The notes below the pieces were generated by a model, which worked only from the letters and a program-made list of their open reading frames with translations, was not told the DNA's origin and did no database searches. A DNA stretch of 64,000 bases from Oceanobacillus damuensis (GTDB lineage: Bacteria; Bacillota; Bacilli; Bacillales; Amphibacillaceae): the NCBI RefSeq assembly GCF_001618145.1, contig NZ_LQNF01000014.1:1-64000 (forward strand), read 5' to 3'. The position numbers were made by a program, and so were the translations under genes. This document shows positions 8,721-17,810 of this stretch, piece by piece; position 1 is the first letter of the stretch, and the number at the start of each line of letters is the position of its first letter.

Positions 8721-9632
8721 CTATTTCCTGAACTCATTCAACCTTGCGTAGGTCTCAAGTAAAAAGCCATAAAACAATTCTTCCGTTGGGAGCAGCTTGC
8801 GCTGGGTGGGATAGATGACACCTACGGATCGTGTGAGACTTGGATCCGCTAATGGAACCATTACGGTGGACCTTGGTACATTATCCACTAACGTCATTTC
8901 TGGCATCAACGCGATTCCTAATCCAGCAGCCACTAACCCTTTCAATGCATCAATATCTTTTCCTTCAAAATCAACTTTTGGCGAAAATCCGGCCCTATGA
9001 CAGGCTTCGACAACTTGATCCCGGAATACATACTCTTCAGGCAATGCAACAAAAGGATCATTTTTCAATTCCTGTAACATGATGGATGTTTTATTCGCCA
9101 ATGGGTGGTAAAGGGGCAGAAGTACGACGATATTTTCCGTGAATAGGGTGGTTCCCTTAATTTTTTTCTCATTCTCTTTAGTTGGCATTGGTGCAATCAT
9201 CGCTAAATTGTAATGGCCTTTTACCACGCCATCGATTAATTCGCCATAGCGCGCATTACTCATTTGAAATTTAGCTTCAGGATATTTTGTACGGAAGGCA
9301 TAGATGATCGAAGGCAATGTATGAGCGGCCATGCTGATTGGAAATGCGATTCGAACGGTTCCTTTTTCAGGATTCATATATTCCTTCACTTCCCGCTTTG
9401 CCTCTTCCATTAAGTTAGTCGCTTGTTGCATGCGTTCAAAAAAGATTTTTCCAATTGGGGTTAATTTTACATTTCTTCCTTCCCGTAATAAAAGCTCTAC
9501 ACCTAGTTCGTCTTCTAAATTAAAAATTTGTCTGCTGACCGATGATTGCGCAACATGCAGGGCATCAGCAGCCTCTGTCACGTGCTCTCTCTTCGCAACC
9601 TCCATAAAATATTGAATCTGTCTCATTTCCAT
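8721..9632 (-). CDS. gltC: LysR-type regulator, GltC-like
   Basis: A 303-aa LysR regulator with the winged HTH at residues 1-60 (MEMRQIQYFMEVAKREHVTEAADALHVAQ region) and a periplasmic-binding-type effector domain from about 90. The N-terminus closely matches remembered Bacillus GltC sequences (REHV.EAAD.LHVAQS, EGRNVKLTPIGK). GltC in B. subtilis activates gltAB; here the gene is divergent from an NADP-glutamate dehydrogenase gene instead, so its target is probably gdhA. The intergenic region (150 bases) contains a T-N11-A dyad near its own start. Symbol is by similarity. Confidence 0.82.
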   Translation of the reverse strand: MEMRQIQYFMEVAKREHVTEAADALHVAQSSVSRQIFNLEDELGVELLLREGRNVKLTPIGKIFFERMQQATNLMEEAKREVKEYMNPEKGTVRIAFPISMAAHTLPSIIYAFRTKYPEAKFQMSNARYGELIDGVVKGHYNLAMIAPMPTKENEKKIKGTTLFTENIVVLLPLYHPLANKTSIMLQELKNDPFVALPEEYVFRDQVVEACHRAGFSPKVDFEGKDIDALKGLVAAGLGIALMPEMTLVDNVPRSTVMVPLADPSLTRSVGVIYPTQRKLLPTEELFYGFLLETYARLNEFRK

Positions 9633-9653
9633 AATCCATCATCCCATCAATTT

Positions 9654-9668
9654 ATGCATTAAACGCAT
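9654..9668. promoter_or_regulatory. Candidate LysR-type operator between gltC-like gene and gdhA
   Basis: ATGC-ATTAAAC-GCAT is a perfect dyad containing the T-N11-A signature of LysR-family boxes, 22 bases upstream of the regulator start, the usual position for autorepression. Binding is inferred. Confidence 0.45.
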
Positions 9669-9770
9669 TGATTTCATCGTAAATTTATATTGTAACTATC
9701 ATTTATAACATTATAGAATGAAAATACGACAAAAAACAGTATTTAAAGCAATTATTTAAAATATATTTAG

Positions 9771-11165
<1,395 letters not shown>

Positions 11166-11175
11166 AGGGAATTTT

Positions 11176-11217
11176 AAAAAGATGTCAGCTTCCTAAAAAG
11201 GGAGGCCGACATCTTTT
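11176..11217 (+). terminator. Terminator after gdhA
   Basis: AAAAAGATGTCAGCTTCCT and AGGGAGGCCGACATCTTTTT form a long stem with small mismatches, ending in a T run. Confidence 0.85.
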
Positions 11218-11226
11218 TTATATTTT

Positions 11227-11263
11227 TTCGACAAAAACCGGGAAGTGACAGGCACCATCCAGT
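11227..11263 (+). repeat. Short dispersed repeat TTCGACAAAA..GTGACAGGCACC
   Basis: Nearly the same 29-38 bp occur at 51095-51132 and 56965-56993. This copy ends CCATCCAGT, directly at the palindrome ahead of scdA. Confidence 0.75.
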
Positions 11264-11276
11264 GATATGTATCACA
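11262..11276. promoter_or_regulatory. Fnr/Crp-like palindrome upstream of scdA
   Basis: GTGAT-ATGT-ATCAC is a perfect inverted repeat; AGTGA-N6-TCACA matches 9 of 10 positions of the Bacillus Fnr consensus TGTGA-N6-TCACA. A TACACT -10-like hexamer about 30 bases downstream would place the centre near -41.5, the classic activator position. Inference. Confidence 0.55.
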
Positions 11277-11338
11277 GACGGGTTGGTTTTTTTGGATTAC
11301 ACTATAACCAAGTCAAATTATTAAATGGAGGGGTTATA

Positions 11339-12028
11339 GTGAATTTTACTGATGAACATACACCAGCAAATATTGTGAAAGTTTTTCCGAAGGCAAGTGA
11401 TTTATTTAAAGAGAACAAAATTGATTTTTGCTGTGGCGGGAATAGACCATTGAATGAAAGTTTTGAGGAAAAAGAGTTGGATGGAGATAGGATTTTAGAA
11501 AAGTTAAATGCAGCGTTTGAGCAATGGAACAAACAAGATCATCATCTCATTGACTGGGATGGCAAGTCACTTTCTGAGCTGGTAGATCATATCAGACATA
11601 CCCACCATGCATACTTAATGGAAGAACTTCCTGCATTGGGTCAATTCGTAACAAAAATTTATAGCAAGCATGGGGAAAATCATCCACATTTAAAAGGTTT
11701 GTATCATTTATACAATGTGTTTAGAATAGAAATGGAAGAGCATACGATTAAAGAGGAAAATGAAGTTTTTCCATTGATTAACCAATACGAGGCAAATCCT
11801 AAAAAAACATTACTAGAACAGATTCGAGTGGCGAATGGAGAGCTGGAAGAAGAGCATAATGCTGTTGGAGATATGTTGAAAGAAATGAGAGCTATTGCAA
11901 CTGAATTTGTACCTCCTGCAAATGCCTGTGGTTCCTACCGAATAACCTATCGGCGATTAGCGGAATTGGAGGAAAATACCTTCCAGCATATTCACTTAGA
12001 AAATAATGTGCTATTTACCAGATTATGA
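11339..12028 (+). CDS. scdA: Iron-sulfur cluster repair di-iron protein (ScdA/RIC/YtfE)
   Basis: A 229-aa di-iron protein that repairs Fe-S clusters damaged by nitric oxide or oxidants. The N-terminal ScdA domain holds FKENKIDFCCGGNRPL with the conserved Cys pair; the hemerythrin-like domain shows iron ligands in HIRHTHHAYL, MEEHTIKEENEVFP, LEEEHNAVGD and the terminal FQHIHLENNVLF. I start at GTG 11339 (NFTDEHTPANIV), preceded by GGAGGGG; a more distal ATG at 11267 lies inside the Fnr-like palindrome and would add a non-family leader. Regulation by oxygen or NO via that palindrome is likely. A degraded nitroreductase fragment follows. Confidence 0.9.
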   Translation: MNFTDEHTPANIVKVFPKASDLFKENKIDFCCGGNRPLNESFEEKELDGDRILEKLNAAFEQWNKQDHHLIDWDGKSLSELVDHIRHTHHAYLMEELPALGQFVTKIYSKHGENHPHLKGLYHLYNVFRIEMEEHTIKEENEVFPLINQYEANPKKTLLEQIRVANGELEEEHNAVGDMLKEMRAIATEFVPPANACGSYRITYRRLAELEENTFQHIHLENNVLFTRL

Positions 12029-12075
12029 TGAAATGGAGTCAGGGAATAGGGAGAATTTTGTCAGAAGCCTATTAA

Positions 12076-12197
12076 GATATTCCAGAAGAATTCCGTGTGG
12101 TTCTGCATTGGGCCTAGGCTATCCAAATGAAACTCCAGAACCGAAGAAACATGTACCAAGGGAAAAAGTAGTTTATAATGAAACACTTAACAGATGA
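12076..12197 (+). pseudogene. Nitroreductase C-terminal remnant, frameshifted
   Basis: Reading 12076-12102 gives DIPEEFRVV; after a frame change, 12105-12194 gives ALGLGYPNETPEPKKHVPRE and then KVVYNETLNR. Together these match the C-terminal end of the nitroreductase (FMN-dependent) family, where an xIPExFRVV strand leads into xLGYPxExPxPKxRxPxExVV. No N-terminal part, start or FMN-binding region is present, and the two halves are out of frame, so this is a decayed fragment. Upstream of 12076 no further homology is visible to me. Confidence 0.6.
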
Positions 12198-12329
12198 AGT
12201 GAAAATACATGCGTGTTCCCCCCCTGTTAAAAGGCGCTGGGGAGCAAGCATTTTTTGATATGTAAGAAAGCAAGCATATAATTAACGCTACCTGTTGAAT
12301 TTTATAATATAGGAAGGGAGTTAATTTTA

Positions 12330-12521
12330 ATGAAATATATGGAATCTCAAATGAAAAGATTGGTCAAGAGCAATAAAGAATTACAAAAACGATTAAAGGA
12401 GCTGATGAATGAGCATGATCTTGAAAAAAACTATGCCCTTAAGGCTCTGTATCATTCTGAAGTTGCTTCAGGCGGAAAATATCAGGCCGCTTATCGGGAA
12501 CTTGATTTACCTAAGGCTTAG
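12330..12521 (+). CDS. Small helical protein, 63 aa
   Basis: The frame has a good RBS (GGAAGGGAG) and codes for a strongly charged, probably all-helical peptide: KRLVKSNKELQKRLKELMNE forms heptad-like repeats, suggesting a short coiled coil, followed by ALKALYHSEVASGGKYQAAYRELDLPKA. No signal or membrane segment. I do not recognise the family. It is monocistronic and convergent with the DUF389 gene. Confidence 0.55.
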   Translation: MKYMESQMKRLVKSNKELQKRLKELMNEHDLEKNYALKALYHSEVASGGKYQAAYRELDLPKA

Positions 12522-12579
12522 GGGTTGGTAAGCCGGGGCCTTAAACTCGTCGCCCCTGCGTCCTTTTACCTCTCCAACT

Positions 12580-13560
12580 TTATACGACATTAATAAAAAG
12601 AATAGCAGTTACAAGTATAATTGTAATTACTGAAATAAATAAGAGGGACAGTTTCCTGGAAATATTCGCTTTCTGCAGATCCTGCCAGTTGTTTGGTTTT
12701 ATGCCGCTCAGCCAGAATACGAGTACAGCGGAGAGGAGGATTGAATTAACATTGACCATTAAAAGAATAAATGGCACAAGCGCCTCTACCCAGTTTCCAC
12801 TGCCTAGAATCATGCCGAATACGACAGCAGGGGGAAGTAATGCTACTGAAACCATAACCCCCACAAGTGCACCCGTGTTCCTCTTCACAAAAGAAAGGGC
12901 TCCAGCTGCACCGGAGACGATTGCAGCAACTACATCGATGATCTGAATATCTGTTCTTGAAAGAAACTCATCACTATAAACAGGTGGATCGAAAAAAAAG
13001 CTAAATACAGCAGCAATCATTACTGGTATACCTATTCCAACCATTGAAGTTAAAAGCGATTGACGTATTAGCTTAAAATCACCGAGGACGGAAGCGAATG
13101 AAACAGCTGTTACAGGTCCTATTAGAGGTGCAATTACCATTGCGCCAATGACAATCGCTGGACTGCTCTTTATAATACCAACCGTAGCGACGATTGCCGA
13201 AAAAATGATGAACCAAATATAACTGACACTAATTTGGCCTGACGCTTGAACAGTTGTATATAATTCCTGACGGCTTGCTCGCTGCAAATCTCTTTTTTTA
13301 TCCTCTTCTTTCTCTTTTTTCCTTGGAAGATATGTTTGTACCGGAAGCAGCATGACTTGATAAACGTCTTCACTACCAGGCAAATTTTCCAAATAATCCA
13401 GCATTGTTTCTACATCATTGGTTTCTAATAGAATCCGTGTCAAATGCTTTTCATTCTCCGCCTCCGAATACCAATAGGAAATAACGGAAAAATAATCCTT
13501 TATTTCATCTATATTTAAAAAATTTTTCGGAGCATAAATTTCAAGCAGTTGTAGTGACAT
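12580..13560 (-). CDS. DUF389 / TIGR00341 family membrane protein
   Basis: A 326-aa protein with a soluble N-terminal domain (about 1-115, ferredoxin-like look) and about six membrane segments. Diagnostic DUF389 sequences include SAIVATVGIIKSSPAIVIGA (about 122-141), MVIAPLIGPV and the later VSVALLPPAVVFGM. The function of the family is unknown; transport has been suggested. ATG 13560 is taken as start. The gene is convergent with the small helical protein and divergent from the channel gene. Confidence 0.85.
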   Translation of the reverse strand: MSLQLLEIYAPKNFLNIDEIKDYFSVISYWYSEAENEKHLTRILLETNDVETMLDYLENLPGSEDVYQVMLLPVQTYLPRKKEKEEDKKRDLQRASRQELYTTVQASGQISVSYIWFIIFSAIVATVGIIKSSPAIVIGAMVIAPLIGPVTAVSFASVLGDFKLIRQSLLTSMVGIGIPVMIAAVFSFFFDPPVYSDEFLSRTDIQIIDVVAAIVSGAAGALSFVKRNTGALVGVMVSVALLPPAVVFGMILGSGNWVEALVPFILLMVNVNSILLSAVLVFWLSGIKPNNWQDLQKANISRKLSLLFISVITIILVTAILFINVV

Positions 13561-13739
13561 AATTTTCGTCTCCCGTGTACAAAGAAAATATTATGCCTTA
13601 TTGTTGCCTTTCTTTCTCTTTTCATAACGGAAAATCAAGCTAATTTACTCTTTTTATCTGGAAACTTCTGCTTTTATAGAATCCATATGAAATTTCTGTA
13701 TTGCATTTTTGGGAAAAAGGGAAAAGAATTAAATAACAT

Positions 13740-13889
13740 TTAAAGGGCCCCGCTCTTAGCTATTTCTGATAAGGAATATCGAAGTCCTTTAAGGTCGACT
13801 TTCTTCAATGCACTGAAAGACCCATTCGATTCAAAAAATGCAAATGCTATTTCACGAATGCAGGAAATTTCACTTTGAAGGTGGCCCAC
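13740..13889 (-). other. Possible 49-codon remnant ORF in DUF389 upstream region
   Basis: The minus strand has an open stretch ending at 13740, with protein-like composition (EISCIREIAFAFFESNG, LKGLRYSLSEIAKSGAL) and a possible GTG at 13889, but no convincing RBS. It may be a fragment of a degraded gene. Its upstream end merges with a GGTCCAC-rich repeat (13893-13924). Confidence 0.25.
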
Positions 13890-13892
13890 TAA

Positions 13893-13924
13893 ACCTGTCC
13901 CCGTGGACCACCCGTGGACCTCCC
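13893..13924. repeat. Short repeat AACCTGTCCC..TGGACC
   Basis: AACCTGTCCCCGTGGACC followed by a second GTGGACC. A related copy, GAACCTGTCCCTCTGGACC, is at 18351-18370. Non-coding. Confidence 0.55.
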
Positions 13925-13967
13925 GGAGTTAATGTGAATTAGATTTAATAAAAAGGAGTAGGTAAGT

Positions 13968-14405
13968 GTGCTGTCGAAATTTCTAATCATCATCACAACA
14001 TTGTTTTTACTTATCAACATCTATTACTTTTTTACCAATAAAGAATTTAAAAAAAGCTATGTCAGCTTTGCTCTTTTTTACAAACTGCTTTACGTCTTTA
14101 TAGGTCTGACCGTTGGCTTCGCTGTATTGTATAAACTATTATCTTTGGAAGAAGATATTCTTTTAATAAACGATCCGACTGGGGAGCCAGCTGATGACTC
14201 TTTTCTTACCTTCCTTTACTTCAGTGGGGTTACTATCTTATCCATTGGGTATGGGGATCTCGTACCGGTAGGGAGGGCCAGGTTTGTATCTTTGTTCGAA
14301 GCAAGTATCGGTGTCCTGCTGCCAACGGCTTATTTTTTGAAAGCGATGGGAATTCAACGGCCTGAAAAGCAAGAGGAGAAAGAGATTAATAGACAAGAGG
14401 AATAA
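13968..14405 (+). CDS. Two-TM ion channel (potassium-channel pore type)
   Basis: A 145-aa membrane protein with hydrophobic segments at about 4-24, 39-63 and 111-128, and a pore loop carrying TILSIGYGDLVP (about 88-99). GYGD is the potassium selectivity filter; the usual TVGYGD is SIGYGD here. There is no RCK/TrkA-N regulatory domain, so this is a short pore subunit. The start is GTG 13968 after AAAAGGAG. The C-terminus is highly charged (EKQEEKEINRQEE). It is followed by a long riboswitch-bearing region. Confidence 0.75.
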   Translation: MLSKFLIIITTLFLLINIYYFFTNKEFKKSYVSFALFYKLLYVFIGLTVGFAVLYKLLSLEEDILLINDPTGEPADDSFLTFLYFSGVTILSIGYGDLVPVGRARFVSLFEASIGVLLPTAYFLKAMGIQRPEKQEEKEINRQEE

Positions 14406-14566
14406 TGGGGGGAGATAGAAAAAAATTGCCCATAAAAGTTTGTCTTCTTATCCTGAGCTTCCTATGAATTATTACAATGTCGGAAATCAAGGTCAAGTAC
14501 AAACTTTTATTTTTCTTCAGCAACATAGGTTTCTAATCTATTATCCAACAAATATAATTTTTTGGC

Positions 14567-14595
14567 TTGCAATTAGGCGCAAAATTTGTTAGGAT
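14567..14595 (+). promoter_or_regulatory. Candidate sigma-A promoter for the ZTP riboswitch transcript
   Basis: TTGCAA (14567-14572), a 17-base spacer, then TAGGAT (14590-14595). Start of transcription is expected near 14602, just ahead of the aptamer. Confidence 0.5.
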
Positions 14596-14612
14596 TAATC
14601 CAAATTTAGTGG

Positions 14613-14681
14613 TCATATGTAACTGGCGAAACGCGGATAACCGCAGGGGAGCATATGTATCGAAAAGTCGATCGCCTGGGC
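14613..14681 (+). ncRNA. ZTP (pfl) riboswitch aptamer
   Basis: Matches the pfl motif closely: P1 arms built from CATATG (14614-14619 and 14652-14657), the conserved GTAACTGGCG, the internal stem GCGGATAACCGC, the invariant AGGGGAGC, and after a linker the separate P3 element with CGCCTGGGCA (14673-14682). ZTP riboswitches sense the purine intermediate ZMP/ZTP that accumulates when 10-formyl-THF is scarce and usually turn gene expression on. Confidence 0.88.
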
Positions 14682-14718
14682 AGAGGTAAGGGGAATCATC
14701 CCCTTGCCTCTTTATGCT
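14682..14718 (+). terminator. Expression-platform terminator of ZTP riboswitch
   Basis: A 13-bp stem: AGAGGTAAGGGGA (14682-14694) and TCCCCTTGCCTCT (14699-14711), loop ATCA, then TTATGCTT. It directly abuts the P3 GGGCA, as expected for a ligand-controlled terminator. AGGAGG follows at 14724-14729 but no start codon is found behind it. Confidence 0.85.
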
Positions 14719-14823
14719 TACTTAGGAGGCGATACATAATTAACAGTCATATATACACGTAATGAAAGTAAAATTGTATAGTTAAAAAGCTATGATTGTT
14801 GTGGGTTACACTATAACAGGAGC

Positions 14824-14892
14824 AGCTTCTGGAGAGGATGCATCTATTGCAGCGCCGAAGGGTTCAAGATCTCAGGCAAAAGGACAGAAGAA
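14824..14892 (+). ncRNA. Glycine riboswitch, single aptamer
   Basis: Contains the core elements GGAGAG (14831-14836), GCCGAAGG (about 14852-14859) and CTCAGGCAAAAGGACAG (14871-14887), with P1 closed by CTTCT/AGAAG. Only one aptamer is visible and P3 is short, so this is a singlet-type glycine switch. Glycine switches normally control gcvT operons or glycine exporters; here the next genes are serC-serA. Confidence 0.85.
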
Positions 14893-14926
14893 TAACAAAT
14901 GTTTGTTTGTTATTTTGACGTTTAAT

Positions 14927-14955
14927 GAGATTGGGAGGCTGCCAGTCTCTTTTTT
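14927..14955 (+). terminator. Terminator following glycine aptamer
   Basis: GAGATTGG (14927-14934) pairs with CCAGTCTC (14942-14949), followed by six T. An AT-rich hairpin AATAACAAA/TTTGTTATT (14891-14914) lies between aptamer and terminator and could be the competing structure. Confidence 0.75.
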
Positions 14956-14967
14956 AGTAGTTAAAAA

Positions 14968-15041
14968 AGTATAGACTTTCTTAACTCCATAAGTGCAACT
15001 AACGCTGTCACGAAAGGCTTGGTGACAACCAGGTTTTCTAA
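14968..15041 (+). repeat. Dispersed repeat AGTATA..CATAAGTGCAACTAA, copy 1
   Basis: Shares CATAAGTGCAACTAA and a GTCAC..GTGAC hairpin plus GACAACCA.GTTTTCTAA with copies at 36714-36796 and, reversed, 59464-59553. It lies between the glycine riboswitch terminator and serC. Confidence 0.75.
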
Positions 15042-15089
15042 TATTTCTTTATGTTGGACAGATAAATTTGAATAGGATGTGGTGATTAA

Positions 15090-16172
15090 ATGAATAGGGT
15101 ATTTAATTTCTCTGCAGGTCCATCCATGCTTCCACTGCAAGTATTGGAAATGGCTCAGGAAGAATTGGTCAATTATAGAAATTCAGGCATGTCTGTTATG
15201 GAGCTGAGTCATCGATCCGAGCTTTTTACAGAGATAATTAACGAAGCGGAACAGTTGCTGAGAGAATTGATGGCTATTCCAGACAATTACAACGTACTTT
15301 TTATTCAGGGTGGTGCTTCCCAGCAATTTGCGATGGTGCCGATGAACCTGCTTGGCAATAGTGGGAAAGCAGATTACGTAAATACTGGATCCTGGTCAAA
15401 GAAAGCAATCAAAGAAGCGAAGAAATTTGGTGAAATTCGCGTTATCGCCTCCTCGGAGGATGAAAATTTTACGTATATACCAGCTGTCAACAAAAGCATG
15501 ATAGACCCAGAAGCGGATTATGTGCATATAACAACGAATAACACAATCGAAGGAACTAGTTATTGCGAGATTCCAGATACTGGTGACGTCCCACTTGTTG
15601 CGGATATGTCATCCAATATATTATCTGAGCAAATCGATGTTTCGGATTTTGGTTTGATTTATGCAGGTGCCCAGAAAAATATCGGGCCTGCTGGTCTGAC
15701 AGTTGTCATCATTAGAGAAGATTTAATCGGACGTGCAATGGAGACATGCCCGACGATGCTTGATTATAAGACACACAGTAACAGTGGCTCATTGTATAAC
15801 ACGCCGCCAACATATGGGGTTTATGTGGCAAAGCTAGTATTTGAATGGCTGAAAGAACTTGGCGGATTAAAAAAAATGGAAAGAATAAATCGTAAAAAGG
15901 CTCAAATCCTGTACGACGCGTTGGAAATATCCACCATGTTCAGATCACCTGTGCGAAGAGATAGCCGTTCATTAATGAATATCCCATTTGTTTCCGATTC
16001 AGATGAACTGGATGCCGCTTTTGTGAAGGAAGCAAAAGTGAAAGGACTTGAAACATTAAAAGGCCATCGTTCGGTTGGAGGCATGCGTGCCAGCATTTAT
16101 AATGCAATGCCGGTTGAAGGAGTCGAGGCATTGGTTACATTCATGAGAGATTTTGAGAATAAACATAAATAG
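15090..16172 (+). CDS. serC: Phosphoserine aminotransferase
   Basis: A 360-aa PLP enzyme converting 3-phosphohydroxypyruvate and glutamate to phosphoserine, the second step of serine synthesis. Landmarks: the N-terminal [11 protein letters not shown], the PLP phosphate region [12 protein letters not shown] (about 73-84), the Lys-PLP site in [16 protein letters not shown] (about 188-203) and the substrate segment [17 protein letters not shown] (about 228-244). Length is typical. It is followed 15 bases later by serA, forming a serCA operon. Upstream lie a ZTP and a glycine riboswitch, suggesting control by one-carbon and glycine status. Confidence 0.95.
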   Translation: MNRVFNFSAGPSMLPLQVLEMAQEELVNYRNSGMSVMELSHRSELFTEIINEAEQLLRELMAIPDNYNVLFIQGGASQQFAMVPMNLLGNSGKADYVNTGSWSKKAIKEAKKFGEIRVIASSEDENFTYIPAVNKSMIDPEADYVHITTNNTIEGTSYCEIPDTGDVPLVADMSSNILSEQIDVSDFGLIYAGAQKNIGPAGLTVVIIREDLIGRAMETCPTMLDYKTHSNSGSLYNTPPTYGVYVAKLVFEWLKELGGLKKMERINRKKAQILYDALEISTMFRSPVRRDSRSLMNIPFVSDSDELDAAFVKEAKVKGLETLKGHRSVGGMRASIYNAMPVEGVEALVTFMRDFENKHK

Positions 16173-16187
16173 AAAAGAGGAGAAGTA

Positions 16188-17387
16188 ATGAACACACTGA
16201 CATTGGACAAGGTCAAAACGATAAAAACATTAAATAACATTGCAGAGAGCGGCTTAAACGTTTTTAAGAATGCCGATTATATGATAGATGATGAAAGTGA
16301 AAGCCCAGATGCGATTGTTGTCCGCAGTTTTAATATGCACGAAATGGAGTTTGACAACAACTTAAAGGCAATTGCACGGGCTGGAGCTGGTGTTAATAAT
16401 ATTCCCGTCGACAAGTGTACGGAACAGGGGATTGTGGTGTTTAACACACCTGGTGCCAACGCAAATGCTGTGAAAGAAATTGTATTAACGTCTTTAATGG
16501 CATCCTCTCGTAATTTATTTGCCGGTGTCAATTGGGTAAAAACGTTACAAGGTAAAGGAGACCAAGTGCCAAGTCTTGTGGAAGCCGGAAAGAAACAGTT
16601 TGTCGGTAAGGAAATCAAAGGCAAGAAATTAGGTGTTATCGGACTGGGAGCGATTGGTGCACTTGTAGCAAATGATGCACTAGATCTCGATATGGATGTT
16701 ATTGGCTATGATCCATTTATCTCAATCAATACAGCTTGGGAGCTTTCCCGAAACGTGCAGCGGGCAATGACATTGGAGGAATTGTTTGCTGAGTCTGATT
16801 ACATTACGGTTCACGTCCCTTTAACGGACGATACAGTCGGAATGTTTAACGAGAAAGCCTTCAGCATCATGAAGCCTGGAGTCCATATTTTAAACTTCTC
16901 CAGAGGGGGACTTGTAAATGAAACGGACATGGCTGAGGCGCTTGAAAGTGGGAAAGTAGGCAAATATATTACTGATTTCCCTAACGAAAGTGTACTAAAT
17001 ATGAAAAACGCTGTTCCGGTACCGCATCTTGGTGCTTCCACAAGCGAATCAGAAGAGAACTGTGCGATTATGGCAACCCGTCAGGTGAAAGAATATCTTG
17101 AAACTGGTAACATTAAAAATTCAGTGAATTTCCCTAATGCTTCAATCCCATACACAGGGAAACGCCGTATAACCGCATTCCATCTCAATATTCCAAACAT
17201 GGTCGGTCAGATCAGCTCTGCTATATCGAACAACAATCTCAACATTGCTGATATGATCAACAGAAGCCGTGGTGAATATGCCTACACGATGGTGGATATA
17301 GACAATAATCTGGACGGCAATATTATTTCTGAATTAGAGGAAGAAATCAAAACAATCACGGGCATTGTTACAGTACGTGTAATATAA
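16188..17387 (+). CDS. serA: D-3-phosphoglycerate dehydrogenase, short ACT-containing type
   Basis: A 399-aa NAD-dependent dehydrogenase for the first committed step of serine synthesis. The NAD-binding motif GKKLGVIGLGAIGALVAND is at about 144-162; the substrate/catalytic elements include RAGAGVNNIP (about 64-73), NFSRGGLVNE (Arg, about 238-247) and PHLGASTSESEENC (His, about 277-290). The C-terminal ACT domain (about 325-399, ITAFHLNIPNMVGQISSAI) could bind serine. It lacks the intervening ASB domain of the 525-aa B. subtilis enzyme, resembling the short forms of other Firmicutes. The RBS is AGAGGAG. Confidence 0.93.
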   Translation: MNTLTLDKVKTIKTLNNIAESGLNVFKNADYMIDDESESPDAIVVRSFNMHEMEFDNNLKAIARAGAGVNNIPVDKCTEQGIVVFNTPGANANAVKEIVLTSLMASSRNLFAGVNWVKTLQGKGDQVPSLVEAGKKQFVGKEIKGKKLGVIGLGAIGALVANDALDLDMDVIGYDPFISINTAWELSRNVQRAMTLEELFAESDYITVHVPLTDDTVGMFNEKAFSIMKPGVHILNFSRGGLVNETDMAEALESGKVGKYITDFPNESVLNMKNAVPVPHLGASTSESEENCAIMATRQVKEYLETGNIKNSVNFPNASIPYTGKRRITAFHLNIPNMVGQISSAISNNNLNIADMINRSRGEYAYTMVDIDNNLDGNIISELEEEIKTITGIVTVRVI

Positions 17388-17428
17388 GAGATAACGGAAA
17401 AGATCCATGCTCCGTTGAAGAAACAAGG

Positions 17429-17464
17429 CGTCAGCCCCCTATACCGGGGGAGCTGGCGTTTTTT
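17429..17464 (+). terminator. Terminator after serCA
   Basis: CGTCAGCCCCC (17429-17439) and GGGGGAGCTGGCG (17446-17458) form a GC-rich stem followed by six T. Confidence 0.85.
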
Positions 17465-17810
17465 GGCAGGTAGGAAAGTATCAACTTACCAACCCGCATA
17501 AGTCAAGCTGGGGTGGGAGCGACTATTTTTCTAAGGTACATGATTTTATTATGAGGATAATGCAAAAATTAGCTTGAATGTTTGTTCTATGGGATAATGA
17601 TCATGTTCAGTTTACCTTATAAACATCCTCCAAAACAGGCTGGTGAGTTTTTGGTATCCGTTAGTGCTTTCTTTTATTGAAAGACTAATAGGTATGTTGT
17701 TTGTGAAGAAACTAGTTTATGCTTTCATTTCTTTATACCAGATGGTAGGATTTTAGGGGTATTTGTGTTGGATAATAGTGGATTGAACTTCGCTTGTAAA
17801 GGAGAATATG
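17465..17810. other. Intergenic stretch with partial dispersed repeat
   Basis: Begins with a partial copy of the AGTATAAAC..GCATAAGT repeat (17465-17505: GGTAGGAAAGTATCAACTTACCAACCCGCATAAGT). The rest is AT-rich with no ORF, RNA motif or terminator that I can support. The short exporter gene starts after AAAGGAG at 17798-17804. Confidence 0.5.

Noticed and set aside
11267-11338. Upstream ATG extension of scdA
   Set aside because: It lies in the Fnr-like palindrome, has no RBS, and adds residues unlike the family; GTG 11339 has GGAGGGG.
12006-12197. Intact 63-aa gene
   Set aside because: It begins inside scdA and only its latter half resembles nitroreductase, in a frame broken from the other half; treated as a relic.
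14792-14974. 60-codon open frame
   Set aside because: It overlaps the glycine riboswitch core and terminator, has no RBS, and its sequence is explained by the RNA motif.
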